A stretch of DNA of 64,000 nucleotides from Lindgomyces ingoldianus (lineage: Eukaryota > Ascomycota > Dothideomycetes > Pleosporales > Lindgomycetaceae), in assembly GCF_010093535.1 (NCBI RefSeq), contig NW_022985185.1:1027822-1091821 (forward strand), read 5' to 3'. The notes under the pieces were generated by a model that saw only the letters and a program-made list of their open reading frames with translations, was not told the origin of the DNA and made no database searches. Positions 1-11,300 of this stretch are shown here, in pieces (within the stretch, counting starts at the first letter, position 1; every line of letters starts with the position of its first letter). Both the position numbers and the translations under genes were made by a program.

Positions 1-275
1 AGCGCGCTCTACATTCCATTGCGTCATGACTTTAGCTAGCTAGCGAATAGATAATCTAGCATAACGCGTATGACAGGCTGTGACGCGCAGAGCAACATGT
101 AAAAGAATAAAGGAAGCTTCCCGACACTCACTTTTCTCTCCTCAAATAACTCTATAAGCGAGAAGCTCATTTGATGCGTGCATTCCATCCCCAATCCATT
201 CCCAATTCTCTCAGAACACTTGCAAGACCAACAGTTTCTCAATTTCGAAGAAAATCTTTAATTTGCGCCTTCAAC

Positions 276-1055
276 ATGTCTACTGGTAAACTTCCCACCC
301 AGCCTTCAACTTCACGCTATCTGGCATCCATCCATCTTCTCAACCTACCGTAGAAAACATGCCTATCGAAAACACCTCTATCTCCACGGCTCCGGGCATA
401 AACCTCACCCCCCACCAAAAGACCCTCGTAGGCTCCATCTTGGATCTCTTCGCCGGGCGCCCTTCCCTCCAAAAACTCTCCCTTTGGTCCGACAACGCCA
501 CGTTCAGCGACCCATTGACCATCGCGACAGGTCGCGATCGCTACTCTGCGCAATGGTATGGTTTGCAATCAGCTTTCAGCGAAATCGAGCGCCTGCACCA
601 TTCCGTCACATCCGCCGGGAACCCAATCTTGATGGACTTGAAAACCCGGTATGTGATCAAGGGGATTGGGAAGGAGCAGACGGTGCAGAGTGTAGTGGCA
701 ATTTATACGGATGACCTGTCGGGGAAGATTACGAAGGTCGAAGATAGGTGGGATGGGTCACTGCCGGATTCGAGCATCGCGAATGTAAGTGATCTGTTCC
801 TGCTTTTGAACCCCTGGTGGTGGGCCAATTACTACATTGGATGGGGGTTCTGGATTTGGAGTTGGGGGTGGGAAACTAGGGCTTGGAGGGTGGGTGCTGT
901 GGTTTCGTTGACGATGGCTGGTGTGAGTTTATAGGAGTTGAAGGAATGTGCTAACGGTGCCGATGTAGGCTTTTCGACATCTGAATGCGGTTACGGTGCC
1001 GAAGATGATAAACGTGCCGAAGAATGAGGAGGAGGATGTGAAGAAAGGGAATTGA
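276..1055 (+). CDS. SnoaL-like (NTF2-fold) domain protein, three exons
   Basis: Proposed exons are 276-285, 354-784 and 969-1055, giving about 175 residues. Intron 1 (286-353) has a GTAAAC donor and a CTCAAC branch site. Intron 2 (785-968) has a GTAAGT donor, GCTAAC at 950-955 and a TAG acceptor. Both keep the frame, and exon 3 adds a tail that begins AFRHLNAVTVPK. The body resembles fungal SnoaL-like proteins of the NTF2 fold: an early helix, then LWSDNATFSDP, then the strand pattern ending KVEDRWDG. These are small cone-shaped domains that act as enzymes or ligand binders, and the substrate here is unknown. If the first tiny exon is not used, translation starts at 359. A shorter second intron (923-968) is also in frame, but it would add an implausible tryptophan-rich stretch, so I prefer 785-968. 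Confidence 0.75.
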
Positions 1056-1170
1056 TGAGTGTTCTATATGGTACGTAGTACTGTAACTACGCAAAACTGA
1101 ACTCATAAATCATATCTTCATCAATCCTGAATCCCGTAACTCGTGTTCAAACACCAATTGGACCTAAAAT

Positions 1171-1846
1171 TTACAGCCAATGAATCGCACCAAACATCCT
1201 CGCGAGGGCCAGGTGTAATAAAATGGCAATCGCGCCGATGCCATACCCAACTGGTTTGAAATTTGTGTAGCCTTCGTTTACAACAAGAATTGTTCCGCAG
1301 TCTCCCTGGCGTGTCGTCGGCAACCCAGGACCACTCATCGTTAAAGTGCTGCAAAATCCGCCTTGAGCTACCACTTGGGTCGTGGGCGCGTTATAAACTG
1401 CCACTGTGGTAGGCTGAGGCTGAACATAGACGTAGGATGTTTGCTGCACTGCTTGCACTGTAACGGTAGTAATTGAAGCGACATTTACGTTCCCCCCGCA
1501 CGTACTTCCAGAGGGGCAGCAGCCAATTAGGCCGCCTGAGTTTGGAGGTGAGGCACAGGTATATGAGGCTGGACAACACCTGCATGCGGTATCAGCTTGA
1601 AACATTGTGAGGAAAAACCTCATGTCCCTACCAGCTCGGGGATCCCATGTTTGCGCAGCTTACTGAGGCGTAGCTCGGGCAATAGTTTGTCCCTGCGGCG
1701 TTCACACTTTCGCCATTGGGATTAACGATGTAGATTGCGCCAGAAAAAGGCGCATTGTTGGTATACTGAGGGTCCGCATCCGGTTCCGCGATGCACAGAA
1801 TCGGAAGAAGGAAGAAATGACGTCGGAACGGTGCGAGGAATTGCAT
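1171..1846 (-). CDS. Small secreted cysteine-rich protein with C-terminal hydrophobic anchor
   Basis: Two exons (1846-1632 and 1579-1171) flank a 52-bp intron (GTAGGG donor, CAG acceptor). Splicing joins the frames as NMGSPSW then CCPASYTC, and the product is about 207 residues. It starts with a signal-peptide-like segment of basic residues followed by LLPILCIA. A cysteine-rich domain follows with two CCP motifs (WCCPAS and GCCPSGSTCGG), then a Thr/Val/Gln-rich stretch, and a C-terminal hydrophobic segment (GIGAIAILLHLALARMF) that could be a membrane span or GPI signal. This architecture is common among fungal cell-surface proteins without a known biochemical role. It may sit in the wall or plasma membrane. 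I do not recognise a named family. Confidence 0.75.
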
Positions 1847-2683
1847 TGTGGGACGATAATATGGGAAAATGAAGGAAACGACAAAAGTTCACCCAAAAAA
1901 AAAAAAAAAGAGTGAGAGGTTGGCTGTCAGTATATTTGTCTGTACAAAACTATCTTCGAGGCAAGCTCCTTCTAACTAGCAGACACAGGGAAAATCAAGA
2001 AAGAGTAACTTCCGGCAGTTGAGATGGGTTCTCCCATAGTCTTATGACCTAAAGTTAGAGCTCATGGGAAGCTCCTGGAGGAGGTGGCATAGCTCCGGGA
2101 AGGCTGCAGCTGGGTGGTCAGCCTCGTAGGTCATGACAACCTGATTGTTGGGCAGGGGGTGCGCTTTATCGGCCTCGGAAAAGCTTGGTTGAAACGAGGC
2201 AAACAATCTCAGGTGTTCCTTGGGCTCTGCGTGCTATCAGACCTAACATTGCTAGCCAGCTATTCATGGAATATTGGGAGTGAAACGGCGGTGTTGAGGT
2301 GGAATGGAGACTTTGAAGACTGGGAAGCCTAGTTGAGGGGTTTTGCTGCCCCTCGTCGGACACTGAGTTGTCACAAAATCCAGGTGAAGCGGGATGGCAT
2401 TGTCAAAGGGCCTTGATTTTGCCCTGGGAGTTCGACCAAAGGCCTAGACAGCGGCACAGTCGGATATGCGAGGTGAGGTGGATCAGCGCAGCGGTGGTGC
2501 TTTTTTACTGTGGTGTGGATGCATGCTGTCTTGCATGCGCCGCGATCATCTTGCATCCATTGACGCCTGGCCAGATGGCCGAATAGCCGAGACTATGTCA
2601 CGTGTCTCCGTGCGGCTGTCATTCACTGTTTATCACCGACGCGTCTCCCCTCCACACATCGTTATCCTCCGCAGCATCATGAC
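1847..2683. other. Intergenic, no gene seen
   Basis: This is an 837-bp stretch between the divergently read secreted-protein gene and stn1, so it should hold both promoters. A run of about 15 A starts near 1,895. The short open frames here (for example 2,114-2,332 and 2,466-2,768) lack introns, domains and protein-like composition, and the second runs antisense-like into stn1. I saw no RNA gene. Confidence 0.5.
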
Positions 2684-3509
2684 ATGTCAACGCATCAATC
2701 CGCAGCGAAGTATCGTATATATCCCGCGTACTGCTTTACGGCGTCGCCCACTTATAATGTCTGGGTGAAGCTGACCGCCGCCGATGTGCAGGCGCTACGG
2801 ACTGAGCCTCAATACCGAAGTAATACACCTCGAATGCGGCACGTTGGTGATAGCTCACGATTCTAATATAGGCCAACACATATATTTCAATCTAAACTAC
2901 CCGATCCGATATGTGTGCATCGTCGGCACAGTTGTTGCTATCGATGATATCAACCTGAAGTACACCGTTCTCACTATCGATGACGGAAGCGGCGCCACCG
3001 TCGAGGTCAAGATCGTTCGACTGACCCCAGATATCTACAACTCGGTAGAAAGTCCGTCCAATACAACTATTGGGAATGTCAACGTCATCGTGCGAACGGG
3101 GTGCTTCGAAGTAACTGTGGACCACCAACAGGTCGACATTGGGTCGGTCATCAAAGCTAAATGCACCATATCCGAGTTCCGGGGGATGAAGCAGCTCGAG
3201 ATCAAAAGAGTTTGGATTGTCCCTACCACCAACGAAGAAGTGCAGGCGTGGGCGGAGACCGCTGCATTCAAACGAGAGGTTCTGTCGAAGCCTTGGCACC
3301 TCACTTCAGCGGAGCATAAAAAGATCAAGAAAGAGATCAAGAGGGAGAGGAGGAAGAACCAAGAATATGAGAGGCTCAAAGTTGAGCATGAAGCAAGGAG
3401 AGGAGAGCAGAAGAAGGCATGGGAAGAGTATATGGAGAAAAGGGAGGCCAGGCTCGAAGCTCGGCGGCGCAAAGAGGAGGTTATGATGAATGCCGGCGCC
3501 CTGATATGA
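2684..3509 (+). CDS. stn1: CST telomere-capping complex subunit Stn1
   Basis: Two exons (2684-2819 and 2872-3509) flank a 52-bp intron (GTAATA donor, TAG acceptor) and encode about 257 residues. The N-terminal segment reads YPAYCFTASPTYNVWVKL, then HIYFNLNYPIRYVCIVGTVV and TVLTIDDGSG. That is the characteristic start of the fungal Stn1 OB fold, which binds single-stranded telomeric DNA and Ten1. The C-terminal ~80 residues are a highly charged Lys/Glu/Arg helix or coiled coil, ending NAGALI. By family knowledge, Stn1 with Ten1 protects chromosome ends and helps lagging-strand fill-in in the nucleus. The protein is short, as in fission yeast and filamentous fungi, and lacks an obvious C-terminal winged-helix pair. 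The ATG at 2,684 is chosen because the conserved OB start follows within about ten residues. Confidence 0.88.
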
Positions 3510-4007
3510 AAACATGACGTATTACGGAAAATAACTTCATGGATTGTTCAAACCCTACCCGAATTCGAGTCGAGTGTCCAGTTCTGGATAGAGTCTCTGG
3601 CTTGTTAGCCATCTGCCTAGTTTTGGCGGAGCTACACCCGCTTTTGGGTCTTTCTGCTAATTCAGTCTGGAGATCCCCACGATATAAATCTTGGTTAAAG
3701 TTTGCCGTTTGACTGCCGACGATTTTCACTAAGACTGGTAATTGCTCTCTACTTTGATGCTTCTGGTGGATGAGGTTATCAATGTCGTGGCGTCTGATGA
3801 CAACGGGGGTTGATTCAAGTCACCGATTCACGTCATCCCGGCCCTAGTGGGATGATATATCGTATCTTGTCGGATATTTGGGATCTATATCTACTCTTTT
3901 TCGGTCTTTTTTTACCACACCTTTATTCAACATTCCTCCTAATTATTCCACATGTCATGCTAGAACCACCCAAATCCCCGTCCCTCATCCCGGCCTTGTC
4001 TCCTACC
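3510..4007. other. Intergenic between two convergent genes, no gene seen
   Basis: These 498 bp separate the 3' ends of stn1 and the LysM gene, so they hold two 3' UTRs. The open frames in this stretch (3,481-3,729 and 3,810-4,040) have no domain features. Confidence 0.5.
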
Positions 4008-4764
4008 TCAACTTATCCCAACACACACATTATACCCTAGCATCAAGTTGTAACAATTTGCATCGATTCCACTAGACTCAAATATCAGCCAGGTACATTT
4101 CTACCCCGAATGAGATAGGTGGAAAAAGAGCCGACTCACGTATTTAAACGCCGGAAAATATTATCACTGAGGTCAAACTTCTTCTCTACTGCCACACAAG
4201 TGTCACCTTCGACCACCTCGTAGAATTTCTTGCCTAGATACATTAAGATTAGCATGACGGTGACTCGGAATCACGACACACGCGTACAGCAATAATATAT
4301 TCCCGGCTGTACAAGCGCCGGCGTCGCAACTGGGGTCCCACCACATGTCTTCGTCTGTGTTGCGCTTGGAGTCGAAGTCGTAGTAGTGGTAGGCGGTAGG
4401 TTCACGGGAGTCGTAGTATTACTGATGCAGACGTAGTAGTTCAGCAGGAGGTTGGAGCAGTCCATCTTGGGCGTTGGGACGTCCGGGTTCCAGAAGTAGA
4501 AGTCATCTAAGGTGAAATTTCCTTTGCGGCCTCAAGTCAGTGCCGGATACGCGGTTAGAAAAGGGGGTCAGCAATACCGAACTTAACTGTGAGGGCCCAG
4601 CAGTTATCGCCGGTCTGGACTTTGTAGAAGGAGGTGCATGTTGATATGATATGAGGTTGATGCGGGTTGGGAAATGTTCCATTTGGGTCATCGCGAGGGA
4701 TGTTGAGCCCTGTTGTAAGAGTGGCGGAAGCGAGGCCAACTAGTATACCCAAAAAGGCACGCAT
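4008..4764 (-). CDS. Secreted protein with two LysM domains (LysM effector-like)
   Basis: Four exons (4764-4578, 4506-4288, 4233-4140, 4071-4008) with introns of 71, 54 and 68 bp, all GT-AG, encode about 187 residues. No single open frame shows the whole gene. A signal peptide starts MRAFLGILVG. LysM1 runs from TCTSFYKVQTGDNCW to DCSNLLLNYYVC. A Thr/Pro linker follows, then LysM2 from KKFYEVVEGDTC to NCYNLMLGYNVCVGIS. LysM modules bind chitin or related N-acetylglucosamine polymers. In plant-associated fungi, small secreted multi-LysM proteins sequester chitin fragments or shield hyphae, but that role is inferred here only from architecture. LysM1 is short between its first helix and the FYFWNP motif: the in-frame splice drops about five residues that LysM domains usually have. 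Confidence 0.85.
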
Positions 4765-5933
4765 TTTCGAAGTTAATGCTGAAAGTGGTCTTAGGAACAG
4801 ATTTGTCTTGTTTGGTTTACGAATGAAAGAGCGAGAATACTTTTGCTTTATATACACATGGCGAAGTAGAATTGAGTGGAAGAAATACTTAGGCTTTGAT
4901 ATTGCTGCCTGCGAGCCAAGTGAACGATATATTGAATCCATCCTTCAAAATTTCAACGGGGTTGGATACGATAAATTCGAGGATTTCTTATTAACTTACC
5001 ATTGCAATGGTTGAAAAGGTGCCATGATTGTGTGCTCAGGGCCTTGAACAGTCATCAACTGAGTTGGATGGCAGGGGGTGCTTTCGCCTGATTTCCGAAA
5101 ATGGAAGTGATGTACGAGAATTGAACACCGCCCTTACTAGTCGGAATATTGCATGATTGACAGTTCTCGAAGTAGGACATGATAGCTGAGGATCGTGGAG
5201 GGCAGAGGCATAGGCAACGGTAGGTGAGAGATGGACAAAGGGCAGACATGGTTCGAGATTCCCTATTTCGAAGCTTGAACGAACTACGCAGGCATGAACA
5301 ATAGGACTCATTGCCCCTTTGAAACTTTTCATTTCCAGGAACACGCTTGGTTAAACTCAGGAGTCTGCTATCTGACTAAAATATTTCTAAGAATACTCCG
5401 AGCTAGGCGTGGATATGCCGGACTTGACCGTTTGGTAAACGTGTATAAGGCAAGGCACCCTAGCAATCTGTCTTGAGAATGGGAGGCTATCTCGAAAGGT
5501 GAAAGACTGACGTATAAAATAGCACGGATGCCCAATTTCAGCCTTCAGTATCGATTCGCTAATTAGTAAGCCTCAACCTAGACTACCGGATTATTCCTCC
5601 TCTCCGAATGAAGAAGACATGGCTTCACACCTCTGAATTTGCCTTTCATTCCACTAGCCTTAGTGGAGGAACTATGTCACCGAACTTCGAGTATTGTGTA
5701 ACTTTCAGTCACGTGGTATGCCTCTCTCACCTCGATGCCAGGAGTAAAATGGTGGTGAGTCAACACAAGGGTTTCATTCTCCCAGGACCGCATGTACCGA
5801 TACCACTCCACAAGTCGCTTGCGAGGAAATCACTTTTACGCTACACCACCCATAAGCGTGCTCTTGGATCATGGGGAAGTAAAGCTAGTCACTTCCAGGC
5901 ACTGATTACTCCCAATCTCTCTTATAAGACACC
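4765..5933. other. Intergenic, no convincing gene
   Basis: This 1.17-kb stretch lies upstream of the LysM gene. Open frames at 4,667-5,014, 5,036-5,344 and 5,608-5,964 have no start context, intron or domain evidence. It probably includes the LysM promoter. Confidence 0.45.
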
Positions 5934-6217
5934 ATGGAGAGCCTCCTCAATCCCACCGGAGTAAGCTTTCTTGCCCATTATCTCGCGAATGAAATGTTAA
6001 CATTTCTCAAGTCTCGCAGTCCACCAACGTCCCCGCAAGCAGCAAGCCCAGCACCGCTAGTCGGGGCCTTGTGCGTTCCTCAAACCCCAGAAAACCGTCG
6101 TCCACTACCACCGCCAGCCGCATTTCCACTTCAGCCCAGTACACGAGCGCAAAGAAACCGCAACTCCGAGTCAGGCTACAGTCACAACCTGTCGGGCCGC
6201 AGCGCCACCTCCAATAG
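5934..6217 (+). CDS. Doubtful short gene or 5' remnant of a longer one, Ser/Thr-rich N-terminus
   Basis: The ATG has a good context (ACACCATGG). After nine codons there is a textbook 59-bp intron (5961-6019: GTAAGC donor, TGTTAAC branch about 20 bp before a CGCAG acceptor). Splicing changes the frame to a Ser/Pro/Thr-rich stretch (STNVPASSKPSTASRGL and onward) that stops at 6,217 after about 74 codons. Such sequence is typical of disordered N-termini of large cytoskeletal or signalling proteins, yet no downstream domain follows. The unspliced frame stays open to 6,617 and is proline-rich, then Gly/Arg-rich. Options are a truncated pseudogene, a small real gene, or chance. Confidence 0.25.
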
Positions 6218-8304
6218 CACTCCCCTCCCCACCCCGCCGAACCAACCGCTCTCTCAGGAAGACTCTCACGGCGTCCTTCACCTCTTCACCGCCAAAATCA
6301 ATCTCCTCAGTACCCTTCCAGCAGACTTCACTCCGCGAACGCCATTTGGTCATCAACCACCATTGAACCCCATCGAACCGGATCTCAATTTTCCGCGCCA
6401 GGAGTGTAGGCTTTCACCAGTTAATGAGAACTGGGAGTGGGAGTGCACGAGGCCAGAGAATAGTAGGAGAGTCACGGCTCCGAAGACAGATGTCGGACCA
6501 GGAAATACGGTGGAGGAGGCGATGGCAAGGAAGGGGGAGAGGGGACGAGATGGGGGAGGAAGGGATGAGGGAGCAAGAGGACTAGTAGGAAGAGGGCAAG
6601 GAGAAGTAGATAGTTAGGCAGAATCAGAATTGAGGTGGCAAAATAACATTGGTTTTAGTGAATGATATGCACTATTCCCAAGCCTCCGTTTACATCCATG
6701 TAATCTGCACCAGGATATTATTCAGAGGAACATAGATAGCTGAGTGAAAAGGTATAGTACCTAGCAGAGTACTAAGGTGTTTTTAAAAGTAGAGGCACAG
6801 ATGGACTTAATAAATAGTGAGTTGCTAATATCTATCCTGTAAGTTACAGCGTAGTTCCTACACTCACAGAACTAATTTGATCGATGAAACTTGTCGCTAG
6901 ATATAGTTACCAAGAATACTAAACAGATTGCAAATTCCTGTCCGGAACAGTCTTGAGTGATATACTAGGATAGGGAGGACTCATCTACGCGCTGACACTT
7001 ACTAATAGTAGTATCCACAGCTCGACATTGCAATTTCCCACATTTATAATATTAAAGAACAACAAAAGTTTAGCATATTTGCGCCTACCGGGATAAATAA
7101 ATAGAAAAGGCTCTTACCGGCCCAACATCTTACTAGAACCAACAACTCGATTAAGTGCACCCCGACTTCTATTCTGAACCAGCTCCCCAAAACACTACAA
7201 TATCAAAAAAAAAATTTCCTCAAGCTCATAGAAGAAGCAATGAACCGCAATGAAAAGCCGTCAAAAGACATACAATGTGTGTTTCCAAAAATTCCCAGCC
7301 GACCCAAAGGCCAGCTGAAGCAGTCATAGCTTGTAGTTTTCAACTAGCAAAAACGCGGTCTCGGACAAATCCTCACTGACACGCGTAAAGCCCGAGCACT
7401 AGGATGAAAGAGAAAAGAAGAAAAGGAAAAGAGGAAAGGCGGCGAAGGGAGCGAGTTTATATATGCTAGGAGTTGGTCTGTGCGAGGAGACACGTGATTG
7501 AAGGGAAAGACAACAGAGCAGGTAGCAGCGAAAAAGTGGGGCGGTGGGAAGCATTAGAAACTCGCGGAAACTCATAGATGGAGTTTGGCGGGCCCATTGA
7601 CGTCGTAGTGGTTAGCGAGAGTTGAAATTATCTGGTCACTTCCTCTCTGACTACGTGGATTTGCTTTCACTTTAGGGTAGGTATCATTGCTATCCTATCT
7701 GGGACACATGTGCTTGGGGGGATAGGGTTTCGCAACATATGACGACGATAAGCATCTTGTTGTCCTGAGGGAAGCTGTCAAAGGCTACGTAATACCTAGG
7801 TCCCAGCACAACTTTCAAGTCTTCCCCGGATGCTCAGACCTGAACCTCTCGATTCCAAATACAAATACCCCTCCCCACCTTCCTACAGATCTCCTCTCCC
7901 CACCAACCCACCAAGTTCTGCACTATTCTACTAAATATATACATGAACGTCCTGCAATGAAAACGTGAATTCAGGTCACATGTCTGGTTCTCGACAGTAA
8001 AAACATATCTGTTCAAGATGATGACCATGGGCGGATGATGTGCCATAATAGTCGTGGCGTTGATACTCTTTAATCCTACATCGATACCAGTCAATTCATA
8101 ACGCTTACAACACGAACACAAGAAAGACGTGATCTCGTTAAATTGATTACATTAATAGTTACCGACTAGGGCCTTCAACGCCATGCCATGCACCAAATCT
8201 CAAATCCCACGCGGGATCCCTCGCTATTCAATACCTCCAAGCTACAGTCCTATACATAGAGCATACATATCTCAGCCCTTTCGACCTTCCCAAACCAGCT
8301 TTAT
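6218..8304. other. Long intergenic stretch, no gene seen
   Basis: This 2.1-kb stretch lies downstream of the doubtful gene and of rav1 (whose 3' UTR will be at the right end). The right part, 6,650-7,500, is AT-leaning and contains no open frame with protein-like composition. The minus-strand frame 7,834-8,121 has no family features. I found no tRNA or repeat. Confidence 0.5.
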
Positions 8305-11300
8305 CTAAAACCCAAAAGAGTCTAACAAGCTATTTGCATCAGGTTCCTGGAATTGCGTAGGCGGTGGTTTCTTCTTCTCGTCGAACTTCTTATCGTTCGA
8401 CCTCTCATCCTCACTCTCCTCCTCTGAGCTGCTTTCCTCTGGCACTGTGTTTCCGGGTCGCTGGGGAAATGCGCTCCTGATATGTTCGCGGGTCGGCAGG
8501 TCGGCGACGACGAGCGAACTTCTCCTACGTAGTAGTTTGCGGGGATCGAAATCGAAGTCAGTGGCAGATTGGTTGGGGCCGTGGGCGTGGAAGGATTCGC
8601 GAGGGATGGCGGGAGAGAGCGGAGGGCGGTTGGGTATGAGGTTTATGCTTGGGGGAGTAAGGAATTCCCAGGTTCTGACTGGGTGAGAATTAGCACGGAA
8701 ACATGACAAAGTCCGCGTGATACGGAAAATGTAGAACTAAAGGAACGACATACCCAAGTCAAGAGCTAACAGATCACACCCCATCCTCTCGTATAGATTC
8801 GCTGTATGCAAGACGAACTCCCACTCGTCTCTCGGGCTCACCATGACAGCCCCTCTTAGTGTTTGCAAGCTCTTCTCGCGCAGCTGCTTATACAGCACTA
8901 CAAGCGCTGGATCATCTGTCAGAAACAGCTTACTGGAGAAGTTCGGTGTCTCTGGTGGCGACAGAAGGGTAGAGAGTGGTGTGACCAGTGAGCGAACTGC
9001 ATTATCCCGCCTATTCAGCATCCAGTATGCCCACGTAGCGAGCCATCGATTGCCTTCTCGAGCGGCTTGCGGGAGGATTTTGTCTTTTAAGAAACTGCGG
9101 AGGATGGGGCCATCATCACCTTCGTAGACCCGGGCTGTAGCGATCGCAAGTTGGACATCGCCGAGTTGATTGTGGAGGACAGAGACGGCGTCTTGGAGGT
9201 GGTCGGCCAGAAGGAAGAAAGCTGCAGCGTATTCTATAAATCCCATTAGTTATGTGCAACAGCTCCAAGAGAAATGACTTACCAAATCTACGCCTCCCCA
9301 TGAGCGCGTAGGCATTCTTTAATGCTGCAGTCTTCCACCTCTCCTCTTGGAAATTGTTCGAAAGCAAACGCTGCGTGGCGGCTTGCTCTTTGATCCATCC
9401 AGCCATTCTCCACAACCCTACTAACACAGCCTTCTTCCTGAGCGCGAGGTAGAAGAGGCTACAGTGAACTGGATTCTTCTCCTCTGTTTTCGTGTATTCG
9501 TTCCGAGCGATGACTTCGAATTGCGCTCGCTATTGTTATCAGCATTATATCGAAACACTGTAGAACTGGCAAAAACCCACAAGAGCGGTGATATCGGTCA
9601 TCCACATGAAGATCCCGCACTCTTTCGCATGTTGCCAAAGAATTCGACCATTGAAGTGTCGTGAAACAAGGTCGACTAGAATGTCTTGACTTCCAGAGTG
9701 GAAAGCCCAGGTTATCTCCCGCCAGGAAATAGGCACCTGCTCGGAAGAGTGTTGCCCATCCCGCAAAGCGTGCTGTCGGAAGAAGAGTAAAAATCGCCCT
9801 GCGTTATCATCGATTGAACGCCGATGCTTCTCTACCATGCCCACACATTCAACTATGTCTGCAAGATGGAACTGCTCCCGGCTCGATAGCAAGGGGATTT
9901 GCGCTCGTGTTAGATATTCATTAAGGTTGACAGCGACCTCCTCTGTTAAAGAATCCGGCTCGCCATCGTCAGAGAAGTCGGCGTAAGATGAATGCATCTC
10001 CTTTCTAGACGCCGTCATGTGAGACTATATCACGTTAGTTACCTACACAACGTCTGGTACGGTTGAACCTACCTCTGCAGTTTCGGAGAAATCTTCCGGC
10101 AAGAAACCGAGGAAGCTATCCAGCTGATCGCCTTCGACGAAGAACTTCAACTTCTGATATAGTCGTATTAGAATGCGTTGAACAAGAAGCAGCTTCCCTG
10201 CTAGCACGCATTGCGAGAGGAGTTGGGGGTGATAAACCGGCAAAGGACCATTGAGGCGGCTGACGGCTGTAAAAATGTCGAGAGCCGCTGTTTTGCGAGA
10301 TATCATGCGTAGGCTTGGAAACAGGCCTTCAGATACCTCAACGTGCTCATCTTGGATGAAGAGTTGGTTCCCGGCGCCAATAACGAGGTTGCCACTCCCA
10401 AGCCATACCGAGTCTCCTATAGGATGTGGGGTTATGTCCCTGATCCGCACATCTCTAATTTTTACCCATGAGGGTCCAGCGTTTAGATAGTCGTATCGAA
10501 GCTGAGCGTATATGACGACGCGATGCGGGAAGCCGACTGCGAGGATGGACTGGTTATCAGGGGTGGAAGACCAATCAAGATCCTGAATGATACCGTTTCC
10601 TTCAAACTTCTCCTCATACTCCAGCTGTTCGCTTCTCATATTCCAAATTGTCAACGTTGTCTTCTCCGCATCTGTCAATGCGGCCTTCCTTATCGACGTC
10701 CCGCTCGCGAGGGAGGGGTTCCGAACACCAGTTTCAACAGTCGACGTTTCAAGCCATTCCAGTTTTCTTTTCTCTTGGTTCACCCGTGCCGTCCATGATC
10801 TTATCACTCCAGACTTCGTGTATGAAATAGCAATGTCGCGAGCGAAAGTGTCGAGAAAGCCCGAGATGACAGGAGCTGTACCAGCAGGATCGACAGGAAG
10901 CACAAAGGCGAGGTCGTCTCCGGATCCAAGATCGAAGATGTCGAATTGTTCCATTGATATCTCCGGATGCCCGTTCGTGTACACACCATTGGTGTAAGGT
11001 GCGATGCTAGAAAGCTTGCGGCCAGTTACTGGGTCTCTGTCTTGGGGAGGAAGCCGAAGTTCCCAAGAGACACCTTTCATCTCAGAGCTGATTGTCGCAA
11101 TATGAGTAACCCTGCCCCCAGTTTCAGTCTCAGGTATGAGGATAAGACAAAGAGGCTTGCCCCGGATCTGGTAGGCACATCGGGCAATTTCGAAAGCCAT
11201 TGGTCCTCGGGTATCCCAAAGTGAGATGTGCTCGTGGTGTAGAAAGACGACAAAGTCGCCTTCATGGAGCAGCCATGTTCGATGGATATGTTCTGTGACA

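Noticed and set aside
5036..5964. Open frames 5,036-5,344 (-) and 5,608-5,964 (+)
   Set aside because: No signal, domain or intron evidence, and composition like translated noncoding DNA.
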